A DNA stretch of 64,000 bases, taken from positions 186,001 to 250,000 of the forward strand of contig NZ_JASNJE010000002.1 of assembly GCF_030164465.1 (NCBI RefSeq), read 5' to 3'. Both the position numbers and the translations under genes were made by a program. The stretch is from Sedimentitalea xiamensis (GTDB lineage Bacteria; Pseudomonadota; Alphaproteobacteria; Rhodobacterales; Rhodobacteraceae). Every line of letters starts with the position of its first letter. The stretch's first letter is position 1. A model generated the notes under the pieces. That model was not told the DNA's origin and searched no databases. It was given only the letters and a program-made list of their open reading frames with translations. Below are positions 18,300 to 27,334 of the stretch, in pieces.

Positions 18300-19934
18300 A
18301 TGGCAAAGCTCTTTCATCGTCCCTCGATCCCGGGGCTCGTTCTTGGTGCGTTGTGCTGCGCCGCGGCGCTTACGCCCAGCATGATACCGCGCGCAGGCGC
18401 GCTGCAGGGGGTGTCGGCGGGGCTGAGCCTTGCCGTCGGCTACGGGATCGGAGTGCTGATTTCGGGGCTGTGGTCGCTGCTGGAACTGCCCCGACCCGGC
18501 ATGCAGACACTTCGGCGCGCGGTCTGGGCCGCCCTTGTCTTTGCCGGTGCGGTCATCATCTGGGGACTTGCGGGCGCGGCCGGAGGGCAGCAACCACTGC
18601 ATGACGCAATGGGCTTGCCGCCGGTGGAATCGGCCCGCCCCTGGACGATCGCCGCGGTTGGCGGCGTCTTGGCCGCGATCCTGATCTTCCTCGGCCGGCT
18701 CTTCGTGGCCGCGATGCAGACGATTTCCCGCCGACTTACCCCGATGTGGCCGCCACGGCTTGCGATGCTGGTTGCCTTTCTTGCCACCGTCATCATCTTC
18801 AACTTCATCGGAAACGACCTGATCCTCAACCGGATCGTCTCCGGGCTGGATCTGAGCTATGCTGGGATCGATGCGATGATCTCGGACGAGATCGACCCGC
18901 CGCAGGACCCGTTGAAAACCGGCAGTCCGGCTTCGCTCATCTCATGGGACAGCATCGGCAACCAGGGGCGCAACCGCGTGAGCGACCCGCTCGATGCCGC
19001 TGCCATCGCCGACATCACCGGGGAACCGGCGATGGAACCGATCCGGGTCTATGTGGGCCTCGGGTCGGCGGAAACGGCGGAGGATCGCGCCCGGCTGGCC
19101 CTGGACGAAGCGATCCGCGTCGGCGCCTTCGACCGCAAAACGCTGGTGATCGCGACACCGACGGGAACCGGCTGGATCGACCCCTCGGGCGCCTTTCCGC
19201 TGGAGGTTCTGACCCACGGCGATGTCGCGACGATCTCGGTCCAGTATTCCTATCTGCCAAGCTGGCTCTCTCTGCTCACCGTCCCGGAGTATGGCGCTGA
19301 AAGCGCAAGGGAGGTGTTCCTTGCGATCTATCACCACTGGCGCTCCCTGCCGCGGGACGCACGGCCCAAGCTCTATCTCTTCGGTCTCAGCTTGGGTGCG
19401 TTGAACTCGGACCTGTCGGTGGATTTCTTCGATCTTGTCGGCGACCCCTTCACGGGCGCCTTCTGGGTTGGTCCTCCGTTCGCCAGCCACAGCTGGGGCC
19501 AGATCACCGCCGATCGTGATCCGGGATCCCCTGCCTGGCTCCCGACATTCCGCGACGGGGCCGTGGTGAGGTTCCTCAACCAGTTCGAGATGCCCCAGTC
19601 CGGACAGCCCTGGGGATCGTTCCGCATCGCCTATCTGCAGTATGGGTCAGACGCCATCACGTTCTTCTCGCCCTCGATCCTGTGGCGCGAGCCTGACTGG
19701 ATGAAAGCCCCCCGCGCCCCGGACGTGGTGGAAAACTTCAGATGGATACCGGTCGTGACATTCCTGCAAGTCGGATTTGACCTGCTGACGGCGACCACTA
19801 CCCCCAAGGGGTTCGGTCACGATATCGCCGGCACCGACTACCTGAAGGGCTGGGTCGCGCTGCTGTCGCCCGAAGGATGGAACGACCCCGCCCTCGACCG
19901 CGTCCGGGCAGCCATGGCCGAACGCGGCCTGTAA
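18300..19934 (+). CDS. Membrane-anchored alpha/beta-hydrolase (Abhydrolase_9-like)
   Basis: 544 residues. The first 190 hold four to five membrane helices (residues about 10-30, 40-60, 75-100, 115-140, 155-175). The C-terminal soluble domain resembles Abhydrolase_9: PIRVYVGLGSAETAEDRARLALDE, LVIATPTGTGW, and the nucleophile elbow YLFGLSLGALNSD. This family is typically annotated as a membrane alpha/beta-hydrolase of unknown substrate in actinobacteria and alphaproteobacteria. Fourth hydrolase gene within 6 kb. Its stop lies 59 nt before the IS3 remnant. Confidence 0.82.
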   Translation: MAKLFHRPSIPGLVLGALCCAAALTPSMIPRAGALQGVSAGLSLAVGYGIGVLISGLWSLLELPRPGMQTLRRAVWAALVFAGAVIIWGLAGAAGGQQPLHDAMGLPPVESARPWTIAAVGGVLAAILIFLGRLFVAAMQTISRRLTPMWPPRLAMLVAFLATVIIFNFIGNDLILNRIVSGLDLSYAGIDAMISDEIDPPQDPLKTGSPASLISWDSIGNQGRNRVSDPLDAAAIADITGEPAMEPIRVYVGLGSAETAEDRARLALDEAIRVGAFDRKTLVIATPTGTGWIDPSGAFPLEVLTHGDVATISVQYSYLPSWLSLLTVPEYGAESAREVFLAIYHHWRSLPRDARPKLYLFGLSLGALNSDLSVDFFDLVGDPFTGAFWVGPPFASHSWGQITADRDPGSPAWLPTFRDGAVVRFLNQFEMPQSGQPWGSFRIAYLQYGSDAITFFSPSILWREPDWMKAPRAPDVVENFRWIPVVTFLQVGFDLLTATTTPKGFGHDIAGTDYLKGWVALLSPEGWNDPALDRVRAAMAERGL

Positions 19935-19993
19935 AAATAGTTACTCACTGGCTCCGGCGCCCGTCCGCATGGAACGGGACAGCCGGGTTTGAC

Positions 19994-20272
19994 TCATGCC
20001 GAATGCCATCCCATGTGCCCTGAGGGACGCGAGAAAGCGGTAATGCGGGGCCAGACCGAGATGAGCCATGTCGAAACGGAGTTCCGCTCGGGCTGCTGCG
20101 CCTTCAGCCGCCGGGCGTCGGACCCTTCCATGCCGCCATATTTCGACCGCCGCTTGTAGAAGGTCGCGTCGCTGATCCCCTGCTTGCGGCACAGATCCTT
20201 CGCGCCAAGACCGGCCTGATGCTCCTTCAGAATGCCAATGATCCGGTCTTCGCCGAAACGGTTTCTTTTCAA
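19994..20272 (-). pseudogene. Truncated IS3-family OrfA transposase remnant
   Basis: The first 60 or so codons encode RIIGILKEHQAG, KDLCRKQGISDATFYKRRSKYGGMEGSDARRLKA, the helix-turn-helix of IS3-family OrfA proteins. The expected leucine-zipper continuation is missing: after KAQQ the frame runs into unrelated sequence. A likely IS end (CTCCCCTGAAAAGTCC on the minus strand) lies at about 20318-20333. OrfB is absent, so the element is inactive. Confidence 0.8.
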
Positions 20273-20376
20273 CGTCTGTCTCCTTCGTCGGAGAACAGGC
20301 TGAACTCAAACAGAGGACTTTTCAGGGGAGCAGATCATCCCGCAAAGTCCGGAACGCGACCGGTCAATGCGATCAC

Positions 20377-20403
20377 GCACGCGCCGTGCTGAACGGCGCG
20401 TGC
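20377..20403 (-). terminator. Hairpin downstream of the EF-hand gene
   Basis: A perfect 11-bp stem, GCACGCGCCGT paired with ACGGCGCGTGC, with a 5-nt loop, 31 nt after the stop of the EF-hand gene. No T-tract follows on the minus strand, so termination efficiency is uncertain. Confidence 0.4.
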
Positions 20404-20433
20404 GAGCGCGACCATCAGGTGGCCGGTAGCGGA

Positions 20434-20775
20434 TCAGTCCAGAATGCCGTCGCCGTCCTTGTCCGCGAACCTGAACTCTTTCCTGAGTTCCGCGTCGAAC
20501 TCGCTGCGGCTGATCACGCCGTCGCCATTCGTGTCCGCGCCATCAAAGACGCCACGGGTCATGGTCACCTCGGCTTCGCTCCATTCGATGCGGCCGTTGC
20601 CGTTCGCGTCGAGTGGCCCGAAGAGCTGGCCGACACCGGTCACATACTCCTCGATCGTCACGACGTTGTCGGCATTGCCATCGACGAGACCGAGCGAGCT
20701 GCCCGGCATGGACCCGGCCGTCAGGGCGGTTCCGGTTGCTGCCAGAACGGCCGATACAAGCGCAATATGTTTCAT
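20434..20775 (-). CDS. Secreted EF-hand calcium-binding protein
   Basis: 113 residues from ATG 20775, preceded by GGGAGAGAT. An N-terminal signal peptide (MKHIALVSAVLAATGTALTAGS) is followed by three or four EF-hand-like loops: DGNADNVVTIEEY, DANGNGRIEWSE, DTNGDGVISRSE and the terminal DKDGDGILD. The last loop is cut off by the stop, so it may be non-functional. It is likely periplasmic or secreted, binding calcium. The longer upstream frame begins inside the neighbouring lipoprotein gene region and is rejected. Confidence 0.85.
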   Translation of the reverse strand: MKHIALVSAVLAATGTALTAGSMPGSSLGLVDGNADNVVTIEEYVTGVGQLFGPLDANGNGRIEWSEAEVTMTRGVFDGADTNGDGVISRSEFDAELRKEFRFADKDGDGILD

Positions 20776-20788
20776 GTCGATCTCTCCC

Positions 20789-21034
20789 TCAGCACTCGAG
20801 CGCCGTGGCGGACGCAACGCCGCCGGCAATCGCGCCGACGCCGGTCGCAAGCGTCTGTCCGCTACCGCCGCCGAAGCGGTTGCCGATGGCGCCGCCAATG
20901 GCCATCCCCCCCATGGTTCCCGCAACGCAACCGATCTCGTGCCGCGCGGCGGCAGAGTCGGTACAGCCCGAGAGCGACACCGCCGCGACGAGCGAAGCGA
21001 TGCAAAGAGTTCCAGTTACGCGCTTGATTTTCAT
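20789..21034 (-). CDS. Small glycine-zipper lipoprotein
   Basis: 81 residues with a lipoprotein signal peptide ending in AVSLSGC (lipid-modified Cys near residue 24). The rest is a glycine-zipper segment (GTMGGMAIGGAIGNRFGGGSGQTLATGVGAIAGGVASA), as in OsmB/SlyB-like outer-membrane lipoproteins. A GGAGACAAC ribosome site precedes it. The EF-hand gene follows only 13 nt later, so the two form a small operon encoding exported proteins. Confidence 0.85.
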   Translation of the reverse strand: MKIKRVTGTLCIASLVAAVSLSGCTDSAAARHEIGCVAGTMGGMAIGGAIGNRFGGGSGQTLATGVGAIAGGVASATALEC

Positions 21035-21137
21035 GTTGTCTCCATCTCGGCAAGGCCGGGCATTGCCATTTCACCTGGTCCAGCCCAGACCCCATATTCT
21101 TCACGCATGACAGGCCTTGACCTGTCGGATCCCGCCA

Positions 21138-21359
21138 TCATGCAACCTCGGTAACAGACTGACGACGCTCGATGCAATGCCAATCCGGGTTTGCCGGGCT
21201 ACACTTGGCGATGGACGCCGGGCAGCGCCGGACTGGTTCGTTGAACCTCACATAGGGATCCCGCACTGACAAGCAGAAACAGCGGCTGTCGGTCAAATGA
21301 AATCTGACGCGGGCCCAGCCGCCGTCGAAGTGTTGAAGACACTCGATTCGTCCGGCCAT
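21138..21359 (-). CDS. Possible small cysteine-containing protein
   Basis: A 73-codon frame encoding a basic protein with five Cys (FDGGWARVRFHLTDSRCFCLS, RRCPASIAKCSP, WHCIERR). A weak GAGTGGA lies just upstream of the ATG. No family is recognised and there is no signal peptide. The spacing next to the tRNA gene and the composition make it plausible but unproven. Confidence 0.35.
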   Translation of the reverse strand: MAGRIECLQHFDGGWARVRFHLTDSRCFCLSVRDPYVRFNEPVRRCPASIAKCSPANPDWHCIERRQSVTEVA

Positions 21360-21450
21360 GATTCCACTCGTTTTGCAAGAAAACTGTGGAAGACGAAACG
21401 CTGCAAGCCCCTGCGACGCAATGTTTTTCCTTGATCACAAAGGCTTGAAA

Positions 21451-21526
<76 letters not shown>

Positions 21527-21567
21527 GTGCCAGATCGTTTACGAGACCTGACATCGCCCTGCAAGCC

Positions 21568-22134
21568 CTATGTCAGCAAGCGGCTTCGACCATCACGCAG
21601 ATGGTAGACCACCCCCTGCCCTCCGCCGACCGTTCCGAAAGACTCGGCAGGCAAACCGACAAGCAGGCATCGCAGGACACGCGATGTGATGCCGTGGGTA
21701 ACGATCACCGATGGCCCGTTGAGTTCCGACAGAAATGACGCCGCCCGACTTTCCAGCGCCGCAATTCCCTCTCCACCGGGCGCATGATCATACCATTCCA
21801 GCCCATCGCCGGCAAAAAGCTCCGGGAATTGCGCCGCAAGATCCTCGCGCAACTGCCCGCTCCATTCCCCAAGGCCGATCTCGCGCAGTCGCGCATCGGA
21901 AACCACCGGGAGTTCCGGCAAGGCCAGCGCCGCGGTTTCGGCGGCGCGCCCTTGAGGACTGCAATAGACCGCCCATCCCGAAATACCGACGTCCTTCAGG
22001 ATCCGCCCCTGACACTGCGCCTGATCGCGGCCAGTGTCCGTGAGATGTGAATCCAATTCCCCTTGCAGTCGCCCGCTCCGGTTCCATTCGGTTTCCCCAT
22101 GACGCAGGATCAAAAGCTCCGGATATGCTGTCAC
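21568..22134 (-). CDS. Histidine phosphatase (phosphoglycerate mutase-like) family protein
   Basis: 188 residues. The phosphohistidine motif LILRHGETEWN is at the N-terminus, the second conserved Arg/Glu region is LREIGLGEWSG, and the catalytic His is in VIVTHGITSRVL. It is therefore a branch-1 histidine phosphatase acting on small phosphorylated metabolites or cobalamin intermediates; the substrate cannot be assigned. The start is GTG 22134, chosen because AGGAGAGATC lies upstream; the 34 residues before it are Arg-rich and not family-like. Confidence 0.88.
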   Translation of the reverse strand: MTAYPELLILRHGETEWNRSGRLQGELDSHLTDTGRDQAQCQGRILKDVGISGWAVYCSPQGRAAETAALALPELPVVSDARLREIGLGEWSGQLREDLAAQFPELFAGDGLEWYDHAPGGEGIAALESRAASFLSELNGPSVIVTHGITSRVLRCLLVGLPAESFGTVGGGQGVVYHLRDGRSRLLT

Positions 22135-22410
22135 GTACCGATCTCTCCTGACTGGTCCCCACCGGCCTGATCGACCGGCCCCGACTTTCCGCCGATCCGG
22201 CGCCCTTGTCCAGCGCCGCGCCGTGACGGGCCGCACGCGCAGTGCCCTGCCGGATCAAAGTTCAGGTTCGAACGGGAAAACGCGCACTCCGGTCTCCACT
22301 ACAGAAACCCGCCCCGGCGCTCTCTGCGTCCGGGGCGGGCATGGGAGTCGCGGCTTCCGCCGAACGCCACTCCCGGCGGCGGCGGAAGGTCAGGTTCCGG
22401 TCAGACGGCC

Positions 22411-25400
22411 TCAGATACCGGCATCGAGATCGTCAAGGTCGAGACCGGCAGCAAGATCGGCGCCGAACGGATCATCCAGCCCGCTTTCGCCCCCCGCTCC
22501 GGCATCCACCGCGCAGGCGTCCGTTCCGCAGGATTCGGCCTCATCAAAGCCACCGTCGGCACCGCAGACGAAACCGCCCTGTTCCGATCCGGCCGTGCCG
22601 GCAGCAGGCAGACCGCCCGGAGCGGCTTCGTCTCCTTCATTGCCTTCATCGTGCTCGTCGCCTTCGTCGCCTTCGTCGCCTTCGTCTCCCTCATCGTTTT
22701 CATTGTCCTCATTGTTCTCGTCGCCTTCGTTGTTTTCGTCCCCTTCGTCGCCTTCGTTGTTTTCGTCGCCTTCGTTGTTTTCGTTGCCCTCGTCGTTTTC
22801 GTCGCCTTCGTTGTCCTCATTGCCTTCGACACCTTCGTTGCCTTCATCCCCCTCGTCGCCTTCGTCGCCCCCATCAGGGCCTTCGTCTCCTTCATTCCCT
22901 TCGTCGCCTTCGTCGCCTTCGGTGTCCTCGTTGCCTTCGTCGCCTTCGTTGCCCTCGTCGTTTTCGTCGCCTTCATTATCCTCATTGCTTTCGTTGCCTT
23001 CATTGCCTTCGTCATTCTCGTCGTTCTCGTCGCCTTCGTTGCCTTCGTCGCCTTCGTTGCCTTCGTCGCCCTCGTCGCCTTCGTTGTCCTCGTTGCCCTC
23101 TATGCCCTCATTGCCTTCGTCGCCCTCATCGTTCTCGTTGTTCTCGTTGCCTTCGTTGCCCTGATCGCCGGTATCGCCGGCAATGAACTCATCGCCTTCG
23201 TTGCCTTCATCGCCCTCGTCGTTCTCATTGTCCTCGTCGCCTTCGTTGTTCTCGTTGAACTCGTCGCCCTCATCGCCTTCGTTGTCTTCGTCGCCTTCAC
23301 CGAGACCAAAGCTGTCGTTCTCGTCGCCCTCGTCGAACTCGTCGTTCTCATCGTCCTCGTTGCCTTCATCGCCTTCGTTGCCTTCGTCGCCTTCATTGTT
23401 TTCGTCGTCCTCATTGCCCTCGTTGCCTTCGTCGCCCTCGTCGCCCTCGTCGCTTTCGTCGCCTTCATTGCCTTCGTTGCCTTCGTCGCCTTCGTCGCCT
23501 TCGTCGCCCTCGTTGTCCTCGTTGTCCTCGTCGCCTTCGTTGCCTTCGTCCCCTTCATTGTTGGAGCCGGATTCGTCGCCCTCGTCGCCTTCGTTATCCT
23601 CGTTGTTCTCGTTTCCTTCGTTGCCCTCATTGCCTTCGTTGTTTTCATTGCCTTCCTGGGTGAAGGCCGTGTCGTCTTCGTCGCCTTCATTGGCTTCGTC
23701 GCCCTCGTCGCCCTCGTCGCCCTCGTTGCCTTCATTGCCTTCGTTGTTCTCGTCGCCTTCATCGTTCTCGTTGCCTTCGTCAGCCTCGTCGCCTTCGTCG
23801 CCCTCGTCGCCCTCGTTGGATTCGTTCGCCTCGTTGCCTTCGTCGCCCTCGTTGCCTTCGTCGTCCTCGTCGCCCTCTACGCCCTCATTGCCTTCATTGT
23901 TCTCATCGCCTTCGTCTCCCTCATTGCTTTCATTCCCCTCGTCACCGCTGTCACCGGCAACCGGTTCGTTGTTCTCGTTGCCCTCATCCCCTTCGTCGCC
24001 TTCGTTGCCTTCGTTGGATTCGTTTCCTTCGTTGCCTTCGTCCCCCTCGTCGCCTTCGAAGCCCTCGTCGGCCTCGTTGCCTTCGTTGCCTTCGTCACCC
24101 TCGTCACCCTCGTTGTCCTCGTCGGCTTCGTTGCCTTCATCTCCCTCGTCGCTCTCGTTGTCCTCGTCGTCTTCGTCGCCCTCGTCACTTTCGTTGCCTT
24201 CATCGCCCTGAAAGTCGGCAATGGACTGGAGATCGCCTTCTTCGCTGCCTTCGTCGCCCTCGTTGCCTTCATTGTTCTCGTTGCCTTCGTCGTTTTCGTC
24301 CTGTTCGTTGTCCTCGTTGCCTTCGTTGCCTTCATTGCCCTCGTCGGTCTCGTCGCCCTCGTTGTCCTCGTTGGCCTCGTTGCCTTCGTCGCCCTCGTCG
24401 CCCTCGTCGTTCTCGTCGTCTTCGTCGATCTCGTCGCCTTCGTCGCCTTCATCGGCCTCGTCGCCCTCGTTGGCTTCGTTGCCTTCGTTGTTTTCGTCGC
24501 CTTCGTCGCCCTCGTCGTTTTCGTTGTGTTCGTCGTTCTCGTCCTGGTTCTCGTTTAGCTCGTCGCCCTCGTCGTTCTCGTCGTTTTCGTCATTCTCGTC
24601 GCCTTCGTCGTCCTCGTCGCCCTCGACGCCTTCGTCGCCCTCGTCGTTTTCATCCCCTTCATCACCCTCGTCGCCTTCGTCGTTCGCGACGGACTCGTTG
24701 CCTTCGTTGCCTTCGTCTTCGCCGCGTCCGATCCCCTCGTCGCCTTCGTTGCCCTCATTGCCTTCGTCGCCTTCGTCAACGCCGGCTTCGTCGCCTTCGT
24801 CATTCTCGTTTCCTTCATTCCCTTCGTCGCCCTCATCTTGCCCGGCCTCGTTGCCCTCGTCTCCTTCGTTGCCCTCGTCGCCTTCATTGCCGTCGTCAGA
24901 GCCGTCGTTGGCGGTTTCGTTGCCTTCGTTGCCCTCGTCCTGGCCGGGGCCGTTGCCCTCGTCCCCTTCATTGCCCTCGTCGCCTTCATTGCCTTCATCG
25001 ACGCCGCGCTCGTTGCCTTCGTCGCCCTCGTTGCCTTCGTTGCCTTCATTGCCCTCGTCGAGCCCGGCTTCATTGCCCTCGTCGCCCTCGTTGCCCTCGT
25101 CGCCTTCGTTGCCTTCGTCACCGGGAGTGTTCTCGTTGCCTTCATCGCCCTCGTCGGCTTCGTCGCCTTCATCGCCTTCGTTGGCTTCGTTGTCCTCGTC
25201 GCCTTCGTTACCTTCGTCGCCTTCGTCGTTCTCGTCGAGCTCGTCGCCTTCGTCGCCCTCGTCGCCTATCTCGTTGCCTTCGTCAGCCTCATCTCCCTCG
25301 TCGTTCTCGTTGTTTTCGTCGCCCTCATTGTCCTCGTTGGCTTCGTCGCCCTCATCGCCCTCATCGCCCTCGTCGTGCTCGTTGTCCTCATCAGCTTCGT

Positions 25401-25926
25401 CGCCTTCATTGCCCTCGTTGCTCTCGTCGCCCTCGTTGTCTTCGTTGCCCTCGTCGTTCTCGTCTCCTTCGTCGCCCTCGTCTCCTTCGATATCCTCGTT
25501 ACCCTCGTCGCCTTCATTGCCTTCGTCGCCGTCATTGTTCAGGCCCGTCTCGTCGCCCTCGTCGCCTTCGTTGTCCTCGTTGTTCTCGTCGCCTTCGTTG
25601 CCTTCATTTCCCTCGTCGCTTTCGTTGTTCTCGTTGCCCTCGTCGTTTTCGTCTCCTTCATCGCCCTCGTCGCCCTCGTCGTCTTCATTCAGTTCATTGC
25701 CTTCGTCGTTCTCATCGCCCTCATCGTCCTCGTCGCCTTCATTGGCTTCGTCGCCTTCGTCTCCTTCGTTGGAAGACTGGCCCGGATCCGGCACCGGCAT
25801 TCCGCCCAGAATCCGCGCCGCCTCGACGCCTGTCAGTTCGACGATGTCTTCCCGGTCGGTTTCAGTTCTGCCGCTGGCAAGAGCGACATCGGCGGTTACA
25901 AAAGTCGGGATGGTAAAAAGTGTCAT
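22411..25926 (-). CDS. Giant ultra-acidic Asn/Asp-Glu-Gly repeat protein with double-glycine leader-like N-terminus
   Basis: 1171 residues from ATG 25926 (GGAG upstream). Residues 1-50 are normal sequence ending in ELTGVEAARILGG, with L, E, I and GG at -12, -8, -4 and -2/-1 of a double-glycine leader (GG at 41-42). From about residue 50 to 1100 the chain is a run of triplets, mostly NEG, DEG, NEN, DEN and DED, with Glu at every third position. It is broken irregularly by short inserts (TAFTQEG, DLQSIADFQ, FIAGDTGDQ, SFGLGEG). The last 70 residues are Gly/Ala/Asp-rich with three Cys. It must be highly negative and disordered. I know no family; an exported polyanion, perhaps cation-binding, is inference. 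Confidence 0.8.
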   Translation of the reverse strand: MTLFTIPTFVTADVALASGRTETDREDIVELTGVEAARILGGMPVPDPGQSSNEGDEGDEANEGDEDDEGDENDEGNELNEDDEGDEGDEGDENDEGNENNESDEGNEGNEGDENNEDNEGDEGDETGLNNDGDEGNEGDEGNEDIEGDEGDEGDENDEGNEDNEGDESNEGNEGDEADEDNEHDEGDEGDEGDEANEDNEGDENNENDEGDEADEGNEIGDEGDEGDELDENDEGDEGNEGDEDNEANEGDEGDEADEGDEGNENTPGDEGNEGDEGNEGDEGNEAGLDEGNEGNEGNEGDEGNERGVDEGNEGDEGNEGDEGNGPGQDEGNEGNETANDGSDDGNEGDEGNEGDEGNEAGQDEGDEGNEGNENDEGDEAGVDEGDEGNEGNEGDEGIGRGEDEGNEGNESVANDEGDEGDEGDENDEGDEGVEGDEDDEGDENDENDENDEGDELNENQDENDEHNENDEGDEGDENNEGNEANEGDEADEGDEGDEIDEDDENDEGDEGDEGNEANEDNEGDETDEGNEGNEGNEDNEQDENDEGNENNEGNEGDEGSEEGDLQSIADFQGDEGNESDEGDEDDEDNESDEGDEGNEADEDNEGDEGDEGNEGNEADEGFEGDEGDEGNEGNESNEGNEGDEGDEGNENNEPVAGDSGDEGNESNEGDEGDENNEGNEGVEGDEDDEGNEGDEGNEANESNEGDEGDEGDEADEGNENDEGDENNEGNEGNEGDEGDEGDEANEGDEDDTAFTQEGNENNEGNEGNEGNENNEDNEGDEGDESGSNNEGDEGNEGDEDNEDNEGDEGDEGDEGNEGNEGDESDEGDEGDEGNEGNEDDENNEGDEGNEGDEGNEDDENDEFDEGDENDSFGLGEGDEDNEGDEGDEFNENNEGDEDNENDEGDEGNEGDEFIAGDTGDQGNEGNENNENDEGDEGNEGIEGNEDNEGDEGDEGNEGDEGNEGDENDENDEGNEGNESNEDNEGDENDEGNEGDEGNEDTEGDEGDEGNEGDEGPDGGDEGDEGDEGNEGVEGNEDNEGDENDEGNENNEGDENNEGDEGDENNEGDENNEDNENDEGDEGDEGDEGDEHDEGNEGDEAAPGGLPAAGTAGSEQGGFVCGADGGFDEAESCGTDACAVDAGAGGESGLDDPFGADLAAGLDLDDLDAGI
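22625..25780 (-). repeat. 3.1-kb degenerate tandem repeat encoding (N/D)E(G/N/D) triplets
   Basis: Units of nine bases such as GAAGGCGAC, GAGGGCAAC and GAGAACGAC (minus strand) recur throughout. Synonymous changes are frequent, so the array is ancient or selected at the protein level rather than a recent perfect expansion. The reading frame is never broken. Long open frames on the other frames follow from the stop-free composition of these units. Confidence 0.9.
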
Positions 25927-27081
25927 GATATGTGTCTCCGGAAGCAGAATGGATCGACCCCTCGGGGCCGAATTGAAACGGACCGCCTGCAATGTCAGAA
26001 CGGCAAGATCGCCGGTTCACGGACCGACGAAAAAACCCTGAAAATTCAGGGCACGGTAACAACGCAGGCTGACCCGGAAAAGCCAGACGCGGTTTGCAAT
26101 GAAACCGGCCCTGGTTCTGGAAACGCACTGCTGAAGGTAGAAATCTCGTTGCGCGGGAATGAAGTCCGAACGCAGTCCGGCCCGGCCGGCCTGTTCGGCG
26201 CCAGGCGCCGCCTTCAGACCTGTTCGCGGGACGGGCGCGTGCGCCGGACACCCCGCTGTCGGAACGGATCGGTTCCGCCGCATCCGGTATCTGGCCCGCT
26301 CAATCGATCGGACGCTAGACATGGCGGCGCTCCTTCTCCCTGCGTGTTCCCACATCGAAGCGATCTGAACATCTGGTGCCGGGTCATGGATCGTCCAAGC
26401 GCGTTGGCGCAGGTCGGACTCTCGGGTCAATTCCCGTTCGCTTGCGATGCTCGCCGAAAACCGGCGAAAAAATTCAGTGTTTAAAGGGGAGCACGATCAA
26501 CAAACTGAAAAACCGAAAGCATGCCCCAAAAGATATGTTCAAAATCGTAGGCGCAGGTGCAACTATTATCAAGCCTTCGGTCGGCGACAAGCTTGATTTG
26601 CCCGTTTGACACAGCGTGAAAGTCCGAAAAAACACGCCCTGCGGATACTGCCGCCTCAGTCCACCCCACAAACGTGTGGCCGCCCCAACAATCGCAATAC
26701 TGTCAGCCGGTTGGGATTCGCCGCCGTCGCCGGTACGTGCCTCCCGGTCCTGCACGACACCCGTCTCGCAACCATGGCGCACGATCCGGGCATCGCTCAG
26801 TGGATAGCGAACGGCTATTTCACCGCTCCGCCGTTTCATTGCGCCGGTCTGACGATCCCGCGACAAACAACGCCGTCCGATTGGTGGGCGGCGCGCTGGT
26901 GGGCGGAGTGTCGGTGAGATGCGGATACGGTGAAGGCCGTGTTAGCAGCGGAGAATCATCGTTCGGGGACGCCCTGAGAGGCCCCTAACCCGCCCCGGAA
27001 AGCACCATGGAAAGGCGTTTTGGCCTATCGGCGACTTTGCCTTAAACTTCTGTTTTGTTCAGTTTTTTTCGCAAAAGAGAA
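25927..27081. other. 1.15-kb region without a convincing gene
   Basis: This stretch separates the giant acidic gene from tRNA-Val(CAC). Several frames of 60-140 codons exist on both strands, but they have Arg/Pro-rich shadow composition, no good starts and no recognisable motifs. The part near 26460-26610 is AT-richer than its surroundings and could carry a promoter or a small RNA. Nothing firm can be assigned. Confidence 0.5.
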
Positions 27082-27156
27082 TGGTGGGTGATAAGAGATT
27101 TGAACTCCTGACATCTTCGATGTGAACGAAGCGCTCTACCACTGAGCTAATCACCC
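27082..27156 (-). tRNA. tRNA-Val (anticodon CAC)
   Basis: A 75-nt cloverleaf on the minus strand. The acceptor stem GGGTGAT pairs with ATCACCC, the D-arm is TTAGCTCAGTGGTAGAGC, and the anticodon arm is CTTCG-TTCACAT-CGAAG with anticodon CAC. The T-arm contains GTTCAAATC, and CCA is encoded. It is nearly identical to the tRNA-Val(UAC) about 5.6 kb away. Confidence 0.95.
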
Positions 27157-27280
27157 GCGCCGCGCGTTTTAGCGTCACTCCGCTCTTTCTGCAAGAGCGG
27201 AGTTCGCATTCCGCCTGGCCGCAGTTTGATACAGCGAGCATACGCGCGCGAGCCCACGGAGGGAAATTGTCAGTCTGTGC

Positions 27281-27311
27281 AAAGAAAAGGACGGGCCGTG
27301 TTTACGGCCCG
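27281..27311 (-). terminator. Rho-independent terminator of lon
   Basis: On the minus strand CGGGCCGT pairs with ACGGCCCG around an AAAC loop and is followed by TCCTTTTCTTT. It lies 24 nt after the lon stop. Confidence 0.8.
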
Positions 27312-27334
27312 CCGGTGTTTTTAACCGCGACGGT

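Noticed and set aside
22625-25780. CRISPR array
   Set aside because: The repeat units are contiguous 9-nt codon triplets without unique spacers, and no cas genes are nearby.
22651-26484. Plus-strand hydrophobic frames of 548-635 codons (runs of VAFVAF and similar) and Ser-Pro-rich frames
   Set aside because: They are antisense or alternative frames of the acidic repeat gene; the stop-free repeat unit keeps all frames open.
26474-26866. 130-codon minus-strand frame upstream of the giant acidic gene
   Set aside because: It has no ribosome site, mixed composition changing abruptly along its length, and no recognised motif.
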